Both the position numbers and the translations under genes were made by a program. From positions 7,481-71,480 of the forward strand of contig JBBCJT010000030.1 in NCBI GenBank assembly GCA_037190665.1: DNA of 64,000 nt. Reading direction: 5' to 3'. Of this stretch, positions 22,250-29,632 are shown piece by piece; positions within the stretch are counted from its first letter, which is position 1, and each line of letters opens with the position of its first letter. The notes under the pieces are model-generated. The model had not been told where the DNA came from. It was given only the letters and a program-made list of their open reading frames with translations, and searched no databases. The DNA comes from JBBCJT01 sp037190665. Lineage in GTDB: Bacteria > Pseudomonadota > Alphaproteobacteria > Acetobacterales > Acetobacteraceae.

Positions 22250-23980
22250 TCACTGCGCCGCGCCCGCTGCCGCCGCGGTCGCTTCCTCGACCGCGAAATG
22301 CACGCGGTTGGCAGCGCGCACCGCGGCGACGGTGGCGAACTTCGCCTCGTCCGATCCGCCCGGCAGTGATGCGAGGGCGCGCAACGGCTCGAGGGACGGA
22401 TAGGGCGGGATCGGCAGCGCCGGGTCGTGGGAGAAGCGGTCGCCCTGCGTGTAGTCGATGGGAACCAGCGCGCGGCCGATCGTCATCAGCGCGGCGTTGA
22501 TCCGGCTGGCGGCGGACGGGTCGGCCGCAGCTTTGGACAGGGAGGCCGTCGCCTCGCCGAGCCGTGTCACGGCGGCCTGCAGCGATGTCAGGTCGAGCCT
22601 GCTGCCGACATCCTTCGCGATCCTGTTCACATGCTTCGCCAGATCCGCCGCCGTCGCGTGATAGTCGAGAGGCAGGACGGCATCGGACAGCAACCGCGCA
22701 ACCGCATGGACATAGACGCGCGTATCCCGGGCAAGCAGTTCCGGATCGATCTTGTCGATCGTGTCGTCCGGCGTGTGCCACCACCATCCGAAGCCCGCGC
22801 CACGACGGGTCTCGCCGGGGCTGTTGAGGACGCCGCCGGCCACGTTCGCCGCCTCGCCGGCGGGCTGCTCGCCCATGCCCATGAACAGCGAGGGGATGCC
22901 GACGCCCCAGAAGGAAGCGTCACCGGCCCGGCTCATCCGCAAGCCGGTCGTCTGCTGCCCGCCCTGGGTCAGGACGGCATCGGCGCCGAGGCTCTTCAGC
23001 TCCGTGCTGGCCGGTGTGTCGGTCAGCACCGTGGCGCCGCGTCCGCCCGTCGAATCGCAGTTCACATGGGCGACGCAGCGTTTCGCCAGCTCCTGCCAGT
23101 GGTGATCGACATACCAGGTCGACCCGGAATAGCGGCCATGGGAATGGCCGGACCAGAAGCACAGGCGAAGCCCGCGCCGCCAGCGCGGACGCTGCGTCGC
23201 GACCAGCCGCGCGACTTCCAGCATCGTCGCGTTGGCGGACCCGTTATCCATCACGCCGAAATGCCAGGTGTCGTGATGGCCCGAGAACAGCACGAACGGG
23301 GCATCCTTCCCCGCGGCATCGGCATCCAGTTCGGCGACGAGCAGCGGCGTCTTCCGCCAGCCCGTATCGACCTCGGCATGCAGCGTGACGGTGACCTTCT
23401 CCCCGCCATCCAGCCGCTGCTTCAGCACATCGCCGTCGGCGCGGGAGATCGTGCACACGACGGTACGCGGCAGCTCCGCGCGTGTCCGTGGGGTCGGGCT
23501 GCCCCAGACGGGGGAGATGCACATCTCATGCAGATGTTCGTGCGCACTGATGTGGACCTGGCCGATGGCCCCGGCGGCGGAGGCGCGCGCGCTCGGTCCC
23601 GGCGAGGCGATCCCTTCGATGAGCGCGATGCGCCCCGCGACATCGACCTTCGCGAAATCCTCGGCACGCCCGGACCCCACGTAGACCAGCTCGCCGCGCA
23701 GCCCGCCGGCCGGCGACGGGCGGGAGAAGGAGTGGGTGATGCACCGGGGCAAACCGTCCGGCGTCTCGATGCGGGCAGGGCCGGGCAGGCTGATATAGGC
23801 ATCGTGGCTGATCAGGTCGGTGCGGTAGCCATAGCCGCGCAGCGTCGCCTCGAGATAGCGGAAGCTCTCCAGTTCTTCCGGCGTGCCGGACAGCTTCACG
23901 TAGCGCGCGAATTCGCGCAGGTGCGCCATCATGGCGTCGGTATCGACCTGCGCGCACAGAGCCAGCATCTGATTGTCCAT
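22250..23980 (-). CDS. M28 peptidase-fold protein with altered active site
   Basis: The 576-residue protein has the M28 order: a protease-associated-like insert (about 80-200), zinc-site blocks SGHHDTWHFGVMDNGSAN (233-250), N-C-D-S (307-310), and W-W-H-T-P-D-D-T near the C-terminus, then a helical tail. The metal ligands H235, D245, D309 and the late histidine are present. Where M28 enzymes have the E-E pair (general base and zinc ligand), this protein has W-S-G-H-S-H-G-R-Y-S-G-S (276-287), so both glutamates are gone. It has no signal peptide. It may be a non-peptidase amidase or hydrolase of the pathway, or be inactive. Confidence 0.82.
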   Translation of the reverse strand: MDNQMLALCAQVDTDAMMAHLREFARYVKLSGTPEELESFRYLEATLRGYGYRTDLISHDAYISLPGPARIETPDGLPRCITHSFSRPSPAGGLRGELVYVGSGRAEDFAKVDVAGRIALIEGIASPGPSARASAAGAIGQVHISAHEHLHEMCISPVWGSPTPRTRAELPRTVVCTISRADGDVLKQRLDGGEKVTVTLHAEVDTGWRKTPLLVAELDADAAGKDAPFVLFSGHHDTWHFGVMDNGSANATMLEVARLVATQRPRWRRGLRLCFWSGHSHGRYSGSTWYVDHHWQELAKRCVAHVNCDSTGGRGATVLTDTPASTELKSLGADAVLTQGGQQTTGLRMSRAGDASFWGVGIPSLFMGMGEQPAGEAANVAGGVLNSPGETRRGAGFGWWWHTPDDTIDKIDPELLARDTRVYVHAVARLLSDAVLPLDYHATAADLAKHVNRIAKDVGSRLDLTSLQAAVTRLGEATASLSKAAADPSAASRINAALMTIGRALVPIDYTQGDRFSHDPALPIPPYPSLEPLRALASLPGGSDEAKFATVAAVRAANRVHFAVEEATAAAAGAAQ

Positions 23981-24018
23981 TGATCTCGTTCGTCCTCGGA
24001 CGGTCGTGAGGGGAGGCG

Positions 24019-24987
24019 TCAGTCGGGGCGGATGTTCGCCGCCCGGATCACCGCCGTGATACGCGCCGTCTCGCGCCGGATCGTCTCGGCGTACTGCTCG
24101 GGCCCGGTGCCGGCCGGGACATATCCCAGTTGCAGCAGGCGGTCGCGCAGGTCCGGGCGCTGCACCGCTTCGTTGAACGCCTGCGCCAGCTTGCCGATGT
24201 TCGCGGCCGGCGTGCCGGCCCGGGTGAGGACGCCCCAGTGCGTGTAGAGATCGACGCCGGGCAGGCCCAGTTCGCGGAAGGTCGGCACGTCGGGGAAGGC
24301 GGCGGCGCGCGCATCGCCCGTGACCGCCAGCGCACGCACCCGGCCCGCCTCGATATGCGCGGCCGAGGCGCTGAGGCCGTTCACGCCCAGCGGAACGTGT
24401 CCGGCGATGATGTCGTTCATGGCCGGGCCGGTGCCGCGATACGGAAGATGCGTGAGGTCGATGCCCGCTTCGGCCTTCAGCATCTCGCCCACCAGATGGG
24501 TCGGCGCGCCGTTTCCGCCGGAGGCATAGGCGAGGGTGCCGGGGCGCGCCTTCGCGAGCGCGATCAGCTCCGGCAGCGTCGTGACCGGCACGGAGGGATG
24601 GGCGAGCAGCACGACGGGCGCCTGCGCAAGCAGCGTCACCGGCGCGAAGTCGCGCGCGGAATCGTAGGGCAGCGTCGGGAACAGCCCGGGATTGATGACG
24701 AAGGTGGAGTCGAGCGCGACGAGGGTATACCCGTCGGGTTCGGCCCTCGCGACGATCTCCGTGCCGACGATGCCGCCCGCGCCGGCCCGGTTCTCGATCA
24801 CCAGCGGCTGGCCGAGCGTGCGCGACACGTAGGGTTCCAGGATGCGGATCAGGTTGTCGGTGCCGCCGCCGGGACCGAATGGAATGACCAGCCGGATCGG
24901 GCGCGATGGAAAACCCGCCTGTGCGTGCGCGTGGCCTGTCAGGGCGGCAGCGCCGGCGATAGCGAAAAGGTTGCGTCGCGAGACCAT
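24019..24987 (-). CDS. Bug/TctC family binding protein, second copy
   Basis: The 322-residue exported protein has a Tat-like SRRNLF signal (1-25, cleavage near HAHAQA) and Bug hallmarks: I-P-F-G-P-G-G-G-T-D, V-I-E-N-R-A-G-A-G-G, E-P-D-G-Y-T-L, Y-A-S-G-G-N-G and L-P-Y-R-G-T-G-P-A. It is first in a minus-strand set with the M28-like and hydrolase genes, so its ligand is likely their substrate. A GATACGTATC palindrome lies about 100 bases upstream of its ATG and may be its operator. Confidence 0.9.
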   Translation of the reverse strand: MVSRRNLFAIAGAAALTGHAHAQAGFPSRPIRLVIPFGPGGGTDNLIRILEPYVSRTLGQPLVIENRAGAGGIVGTEIVARAEPDGYTLVALDSTFVINPGLFPTLPYDSARDFAPVTLLAQAPVVLLAHPSVPVTTLPELIALAKARPGTLAYASGGNGAPTHLVGEMLKAEAGIDLTHLPYRGTGPAMNDIIAGHVPLGVNGLSASAAHIEAGRVRALAVTGDARAAAFPDVPTFRELGLPGVDLYTHWGVLTRAGTPAANIGKLAQAFNEAVQRPDLRDRLLQLGYVPAGTGPEQYAETIRRETARITAVIRAANIRPD

Positions 24988-25340
24988 CTTCCTGGCCCTT
25001 CTGCTCCCCTCGCCGGAGGTTAGGGTTGGATCGGCGGGTCGCCAAGACGCATTCGCCGACGCAAGCCTTGGGATACATTCGTACGATACGTATCCGCACG
25101 CGCGTTCGCTGCCATCGGAGATAGCCCGCGACGCCGCAGCGCGATGGCGATGTGCCCCTACCGGCGCGGCCACGGCCGATCGTCGGGATCGCTGCATCCG
25201 CCGGGCGGTTCGGGAGTTATCGGAGAAGGGCAGGCGCATACGACGCCCTTCGGGGTATACTCACCGCCGGTTCATCGCCAGAACGGCAGCGGACCACGCG
25301 TTCGACTGCATCACACCGGCGGGTCACGAGGAGATCGAGT
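24988..25340. other. 353-bp divergent intergenic region
   Basis: No supported gene lies between the Bug gene and the small basic protein at 25341. The region holds a cluster of palindromes at 25071-25095 and otherwise appears to be plain promoter DNA for the two divergent units. Confidence 0.5.
25071..25095. promoter_or_regulatory. candidate operator upstream of the Bug/M28 operon
   Basis: GGATAC (25071) and GTATCC (25090) form an inverted repeat that encloses TCGTACGA (25079-25086) and overlaps a perfect 10-bp palindrome GATACGTATC (25085-25094). The 11-base ACGATACGTAT also occurs at 5639-5649. The form suggests a GntR- or TetR-type site. Confidence 0.45.
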
Positions 25341-25538
25341 TTGCGGAAACCGAACTACGCATTTGAACGCTCCCAGCGCATCAAGGCCAAGGAGGAGAAG
25401 GCCGCCGCGAAGGCGCAGAAGAAGCGGGAGCAGAAACGGGAAGCCGAGGATACCGCGCTCCGTCCGGTAGGACCGGAGGACGAGGCGCGCGGCGGCCCGG
25501 AAGCACCGGAGAAGCCGCAGCGGGAACTCGACGACTGA
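25341..25538 (+). CDS. small conserved charged protein
   Basis: This 65-residue hydrophilic protein starts with M-R-K-P-N-Y-A-F-E-R-S-Q-R and continues as a lysine/glutamate-rich helix (about 14-45) with an acidic, proline-rich tail. The R-K-P-N-Y-x-x-E-R-x-Q-R start is common to a small alphaproteobacterial hypothetical family. The start codon is TTG, supported by GAGGAG eight bases upstream. Function is unknown; the charge pattern suggests RNA or ribosome association, which is a guess. Confidence 0.65.
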   Translation: MRKPNYAFERSQRIKAKEEKAAAKAQKKREQKREAEDTALRPVGPEDEARGGPEAPEKPQRELDD

Positions 25539-25607
25539 TCGGAACTTTCTTGCCCCGGGACGGCTGGCTAGCCTGCCGGGACGAACCAGAGGGAGAGGAG
25601 ACCTGCC

Positions 25608-25859
25608 ATGGAAGATAACAGAGTGGGCTGGATCGCGGCGATCATCATCGGCGGTCTCGCGGGCTGGATCGCCTCCAGGTTCATGAAAAGCGATACCGGC
25701 ATCTTCGTGAACATCATCCTCGGCATCGTCGGTGCGGCGGTGGCGAGCTTCCTGTTCGGCCTTGTCGGCGTGTCGTTCGGCGGATGGCTCGGCTATCTCA
25801 TCGCCGGCCTCCTCGGTGCCTGCATCCTGATCGCAGGCGCCAGAGCGATCCGAAGCTAG
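25608..25859 (+). CDS. GlsB/YeaQ/YmgE family stress membrane protein
   Basis: The 83-residue protein has three glycine-rich helices. The pattern G-G-L-A-G-W-I-A-S-R-F-M, N-I-I-L-G-I-V-G-A and F-G-G-W-L-G-Y-L-I-A-G-L-L-G-A is diagnostic of the transglycosylase-associated (GlsB/YeaQ) family. These proteins are induced in general stress, with unclear molecular role. GGGAGAGGAG precedes the ATG. A GGAAC motif at 25541 is a possible stress-sigma -35, but a matching -10 is not evident. A strong terminator follows. Confidence 0.9.
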   Translation: MEDNRVGWIAAIIIGGLAGWIASRFMKSDTGIFVNIILGIVGAAVASFLFGLVGVSFGGWLGYLIAGLLGACILIAGARAIRS

Positions 25860-25871
25860 CGCCCGTCAGTC

Positions 25872-25903
25872 ATCGGCGGGCGCCGCTGCCGGCGCCCGCC
25901 GAT
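25872..25903. terminator. strong bidirectional terminator hairpin
   Basis: A perfect 14-bp stem (ATCGGCGGGCGCCG with CGGCGCCCGCCGAT) and a 4-base loop lie between the convergent glsB-like and allE-like genes. Confidence 0.8.
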
Positions 25904-25912
25904 CCGTGCGCG

Positions 25913-26710
25913 CTACACCGCCACCTCGCGGTTCATGTCCTTATAGAGCAGGTACTGCGCCTCATCCGGCCCGGTCGGATAGAATTGCTGCGGGCAGTAC
26001 GCGCCCATCCAGATGAAGTCGTCCGCCCAGATCTCGTGCCACTCGTCGCCGAGAAAATAGAGTCCCTGGCCGGTCATCATGTAGAGCCCGTGCTCCATGA
26101 TGTGCGTCTCTACCGCCGGGAAGAACGTGCCCGGCGCGAAGCTCATCAGGTTCATCTCGAAATCGAAGCGCATGTCGCCGAAGGGCAGCAGGTGCTGGAA
26201 ACCGCGGCCTTCCAGCCCGGTGTGATTGGTGCGCGGCACGTCCGCCTCATGCGACAGGATCACGCCCGGCGCGGGCAGGTCGATCGCCTGATAGCGCTTG
26301 CGCAGCCCCAGCACGCGCGCCGGCGCGCCGCTCTCGTTGCGGATCGCAAACCCGGTCCCCGGCGGGATATAGGCGAAGCCGCCGCGTGGCAGGGCATGGG
26401 CGGGCCGGCCCTCGACACGGATCACCGCCTCGCCGGCGAGCCCGTAGTAGAAATGGCTCACCCCGGCCTCGGCGATCGGCTTCGGCGCGCCGCCGCCGGG
26501 GGCGATGTCGAGCGTGAACTGCGCGAAGCGCGCGCCGAGCACGGGGGCGGCGAGGAAGCGCACGTCGGTGCTCTCGTAGAAGGGCAGCCGGCTCTTCAGC
26601 ACGCCTTCGGGCGGGAAGAACGCATAGTTCGGCCGTACCACGCCGCGATTGAAGCCGATGGCGCCGGCAAGCAGCTTGCCCGCGGGCGGCGGGGTGACGA
26701 CAGGTCTCAT
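25913..26710 (-). CDS. allE: (S)-ureidoglycine aminohydrolase, bicupin
   Basis: This 265-residue bicupin releases ammonia from ureidoglycine to give ureidoglycolate in purine (allantoin) breakdown. Family marks are the N-terminal R-G-V-V-R-P-N-Y-A-F-F-P-P-E-G, the first cupin with H-F-Y-Y-G-L-A-G-E, and the metal-binding second cupin with E-T-H-x-M-E-H-G-L-Y-M-M-T-G-Q-G, Y-F-L-G-D-E-W-H-E and F-I-W-M-G-A-Y-C-P-Q. No other allantoin gene is linked. GGAGG lies 11 bases before the ATG. The gene is divergent from the serine hydrolase. Confidence 0.9.
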   Translation of the reverse strand: MRPVVTPPPAGKLLAGAIGFNRGVVRPNYAFFPPEGVLKSRLPFYESTDVRFLAAPVLGARFAQFTLDIAPGGGAPKPIAEAGVSHFYYGLAGEAVIRVEGRPAHALPRGGFAYIPPGTGFAIRNESGAPARVLGLRKRYQAIDLPAPGVILSHEADVPRTNHTGLEGRGFQHLLPFGDMRFDFEMNLMSFAPGTFFPAVETHIMEHGLYMMTGQGLYFLGDEWHEIWADDFIWMGAYCPQQFYPTGPDEAQYLLYKDMNREVAV

Positions 26711-26788
26711 GCCTTGGGTTTCCTCCGGAGAACGATACGCAGCCAAGCACGGATTGCTCCGGCGGAACATCTTGGCTAGGGCGGGATC

Positions 26789-27823
26789 ATGGACCGTTTC
26801 GCCGATGCCATCGCCCATGCCCGCACGCATGAAACCCCGTGGCCGCGCACGCTGCGCGCCCATCTCGAAAGCGGCTTCTTCGAGCCGGCGCCGGACAACG
26901 CGGTGATCGGCCCGCTGCCGGATCGCGGCGGTCCGGCGGGCGTGATCCTGATCGACGGGGCGGAGGTGGCGCACTGGGGCGAACCGGACCGCGCGGACGT
27001 GACGTTCAGCGTGGCGAAATCCTATCTCTCGCTGCTCGCCGGCATCGCGGTGGCGGACGGGCTGATCGCCGATCTCGACGAGCGCGTGGGCGTCACCGTG
27101 CGCGACGGCGGGTTCGAGGGTGCGCATAACGGCGCGGTCACGTGGCGGCACCTGCTGACCAACACCTCCGAATGGGAGGGCACGCTGTTCGGCAAGTCCG
27201 ACGTGATCGACCGCAACCGCGACCTCGCGCGCGAGGGCAAGGCGGTGAAGGGCGCGGCGCGGCCGCTGCACGCGCCGGGCACGTACTGGGAATATAACGA
27301 CGTGCGGGTGAACCGCCTGTCGCTCGCGCTGCTGCACCGCTTCCGCCGCCCGCTGGAGGAGGTGTTCCGCGAGCGCATCATGGACCCGATCGGGGCATCG
27401 TCCGACTGGCGCTGGGTGCCCTACGACAACGCCTGGGTGGAGATCGACGGCAAGCGCCTGCCGTCCGTCCCCGGCGGCACGCATTGGGGCGGCGGCGTGC
27501 AGATCGGCGCGCGGGATCAGGGGAAGGTGGGCGAGCTGGTGCGCCTCGGCGGTGCGTGGAACGGGCGGCAGCTCATCCCGGCCGACTGGCTCGCGGCGTC
27601 CTTCACGCCATGCCCGCTGAAGCGCGAGTACGGATTCCTGTGGTGGCTCAACACCGATGGACTGCGCGCGCCGTCCGCGCCGCATGGCAGCGTGTTCGCG
27701 GCGGGCGCGGGCGGGAACATGACATGGATCGACCGCGGGCGCGGGCTGGTGGCGGTGTCGCGCTGGCTGGATCCGGCCGCCTATGACGGGTTCTGCGCGC
27801 GGGTGATGAAGGCGCTGGGGTAG
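26789..27823 (+). CDS. class C beta-lactamase-fold serine hydrolase
   Basis: The 344-residue protein has the beta-lactamase/esterase fold. The S-x-x-K motif is S-V-A-K (in FSVAKSYLS, about residue 75-78), the Y-x-N-type motif is Y-N-D-V in WEYNDVRVNRL, and the H/KxG-like strand is in A-A-G-A-G-G-N-M. It has no obvious signal peptide, so it is probably a cytosolic esterase or amidase, not a resistance enzyme. Its closest relatives are often near catabolic genes. It is divergent from allE with a 78-bp gap. Confidence 0.85.
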   Translation: MDRFADAIAHARTHETPWPRTLRAHLESGFFEPAPDNAVIGPLPDRGGPAGVILIDGAEVAHWGEPDRADVTFSVAKSYLSLLAGIAVADGLIADLDERVGVTVRDGGFEGAHNGAVTWRHLLTNTSEWEGTLFGKSDVIDRNRDLAREGKAVKGAARPLHAPGTYWEYNDVRVNRLSLALLHRFRRPLEEVFRERIMDPIGASSDWRWVPYDNAWVEIDGKRLPSVPGGTHWGGGVQIGARDQGKVGELVRLGGAWNGRQLIPADWLAASFTPCPLKREYGFLWWLNTDGLRAPSAPHGSVFAAGAGGNMTWIDRGRGLVAVSRWLDPAAYDGFCARVMKALG

Positions 27824-27920
27824 GCGCCTTCGGCTTGCCGGCTTCCGTTCCGGTGCGGGTGGAAGTTGATGCGCGGACGCAGTGCTTCCGGCCTCCGGCG
27901 TGGACAGGCCGCGCGAAGAG

Positions 27921-28466
27921 TCAGGACGCGAGACGCGCCTGCACGAAGGCCACGCGCTCGGCGACCGGGGCGAGCGGCAGCGGGATCAGCGCGTAGCCCA
28001 GCGCGGTATAGGCCGCGACCATCGCCGCGTGCGTCGCCTCGGCCTCCGCGAAATCCTGCCGGCGTTCGGTATCGCGGGCGAAGATCGCGGGCCAGGGCGG
28101 GGCGATGAACACGTCGCGCCGGTAGCGGAAGCGTTCGGCGGCGCGGCGCGCATGCGGCGGGACCGGCAGGCCGCAGAGCGCGAGATACCCCGGCACGTCC
28201 GGCAGGCCGCGATCGAACAGCACCGGGCCGGAGAGGCGTGCGGCCTCGTGCCAGGAGCGCAGCTCCCACTGCAGCATCGCCTCGGCGAAGGCGGCGCGGT
28301 CCGCCCAGGGCAGGGCGGGGCCGTCGATCGCCATCTGGTCGCGGATGATCGCCCGGCCGGCTTCCGGCATGCAGGTCAGGCCGGTCGCGGCCAGCGCCTC
28401 GATCAGCGTGGTCTTGCCGGCGCCGGGCCCGCCGGTGACGACGATGAAGCGGTCGCTGTCGGACAT
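27921..28466 (-). CDS. small P-loop ATP/GTP-binding protein (AAA_28-like)
   Basis: This 181-residue protein starts with a Walker A GGPGAGKTT (12-20) followed by L-I-E-A-L-A. It has P-E-A-G-R-A-I-I-R (35-43) and a D-R-G-L-P-D motif, as in AAA_28 predicted ATPases related to kinases such as NadR's. GAGGAG precedes the ATG. The role is unknown; the fold suggests phosphorylation of a small molecule. It lies between the serine hydrolase (convergent) and a palindromic repeat element. Confidence 0.8.
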   Translation of the reverse strand: MSDSDRFIVVTGGPGAGKTTLIEALAATGLTCMPEAGRAIIRDQMAIDGPALPWADRAAFAEAMLQWELRSWHEAARLSGPVLFDRGLPDVPGYLALCGLPVPPHARRAAERFRYRRDVFIAPPWPAIFARDTERRQDFAEAEATHAAMVAAYTALGYALIPLPLAPVAERVAFVQARLAS

Positions 28467-28798
28467 GTGGTTCTCCTCGGCTTGCGCCAGCGCGGCAAAG
28501 CCCTCTTCGTCGAAACGGGGGTTCTCCCTCTCCCGCGTGCGGGAGAGGACCGGGGTGAGGGTGCTTCCACCAACACCACGGTGAGGTTTCGTCCCCGCGC
28601 AGACGCCCTCACCCTGTCCCTCTCCCGCCAGCGGGAGAGGGGACGTTGCGTGACCGGCCCGCCCTCTTCCTTTCGTCCGTCTCCCGTCCCGGCCTGTCCG
28701 CATAGCTGACGCAGGCGGAAGAACGCCGGGCGACGGCCGACGCCGCCCGAGAGGGGACTCGACCTCCCGCAACAGGCCACCCCACAGCGCCGCCCCTG
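28467..28798. other. intergenic region carrying a palindromic repeat element
   Basis: This 332-base gap holds the bow-tie repeat at 28527-28641 and no supported gene. The segment 28690-28798 contains nothing I can assign. Confidence 0.55.
28527..28641. repeat. bow-tie palindromic intergenic repeat, copy A
   Basis: Two hairpins (CCTCTCCCGC-GT-GCGGGAGAGG at 28527-28548 and CCCTCTCCCGC-CA-GCGGGAGAGGG at 28618-28641) flank inverted GGGTGAGGG and CCCTCACCC segments, so the whole 115 bases is one long imperfect palindrome. Related copies lie near 43194, 49053 and, as a half element, near 56840. Confidence 0.85.
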
Positions 28799-29521
28799 TC
28801 AGGCCGCCGGCGGCAGGTTCTCGCGCGGGTGCAGCAGGTCCGGCCCGTCGTTGCGGATATCATTGACACCCGTGCCGACCGGCCAGGCATGCAGCGCGTC
28901 CTCCGGCGCCGGGCGCAGCAGCGCGGCCGCCGCGTCCCCGTCGCCGCCGAACCACGTCTCCACATCCGTCTCCGCGAGCACGCACGGCATGCGCGGATGG
29001 ATCGGCCGCAGCGTCGCGTTCGCCGCCGTGGTGATCACCGCCACGCTGCGCAGGATCGATCCGTCCGGCGCGCGCCAGCCGTCCCAGACGCCGGCGATCA
29101 GCAGCGGCCGCCCGTCCCGCCGCGCCACCGCCCAGGGGCGGCGGGGCGGCTTCTCGCCCTGCCATTCGTAGAACGCGTCCATCGGCACCATGCAGCGGCG
29201 GCGGGCGAAGCAGTCGGCGAACATGCCGGACTCGCGGATCGTCTCCGACCGCGCGTTGATCGGCCGCCGCGCGGCGGCGAGGTCCTTCGTCCAGCGCGGC
29301 ACCAGCCCCCAGGCGAGCAGGTCGGTCTGGAGCAGCCCGGTCTGCGGGTGGCGGCGCACCACCTCGATCGCCTGCGAAGGCGCGACGTTCCAGCGCGGCG
29401 GCGGCTGGGCCGGCGCGCCGTCCGCCGCTTCCTCCCCGCCCACGGGCGGGACGAACCGGTCGATGTCCCCCAGCGCGGCGAGATCCTCGCGCGTGACGTA
29501 ACGGGCGAAGCGGCCGCACAT
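28799..29521 (-). CDS. SOS response-associated peptidase (SRAP, YedK/HMCES family)
   Basis: The 240-residue protein begins M-C-G-R-F, giving catalytic Cys2 after methionine removal. It has W-N-V-A-P, the N-A-R-S-E-T asparagine motif, F-Y-E-W with the conserved glutamate, and the histidine in I-H-P-R-M-P. SRAP proteins form a covalent link with abasic sites in single-stranded DNA and protect them. The protein is full length. A plausible upstream partner is ilvD, divergent with a 111-bp gap, but no functional link is implied. Confidence 0.93.
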   Translation of the reverse strand: MCGRFARYVTREDLAALGDIDRFVPPVGGEEAADGAPAQPPPRWNVAPSQAIEVVRRHPQTGLLQTDLLAWGLVPRWTKDLAAARRPINARSETIRESGMFADCFARRRCMVPMDAFYEWQGEKPPRRPWAVARRDGRPLLIAGVWDGWRAPDGSILRSVAVITTAANATLRPIHPRMPCVLAETDVETWFGGDGDAAAALLRPAPEDALHAWPVGTGVNDIRNDGPDLLHPRENLPPAA

Positions 29522-29632
29522 GGGGGCAGCCTATCGCGAACCCGCCCGGCCGCCACCCCTGCCCGGCGCTCGGGTCTGCCCGTCGCGACGGCGCTTTGAC
29601 AGCGCCGTCCCGCCCGCGTTCAAGTCCGCCCC

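Noticed and set aside
22250..25099. A 949-codon version of the M28-like gene
   Set aside because: The upstream 370 codons run out of frame through the Bug gene and are arginine-rich; homology to M28 starts only at the ATG at 23980.
25541..25565. GGAAC as an EcfG-type promoter of the GlsB-like gene
   Set aside because: The -35 matches exactly but there is no CGTT at 16-17 bases; only a poor CGGC at 15, so I did not list it as a promoter.
27880..28120. A plus-strand frame over the P-loop ATPase
   Set aside because: It is antisense to a gene with clear Walker A and a good ribosome site.
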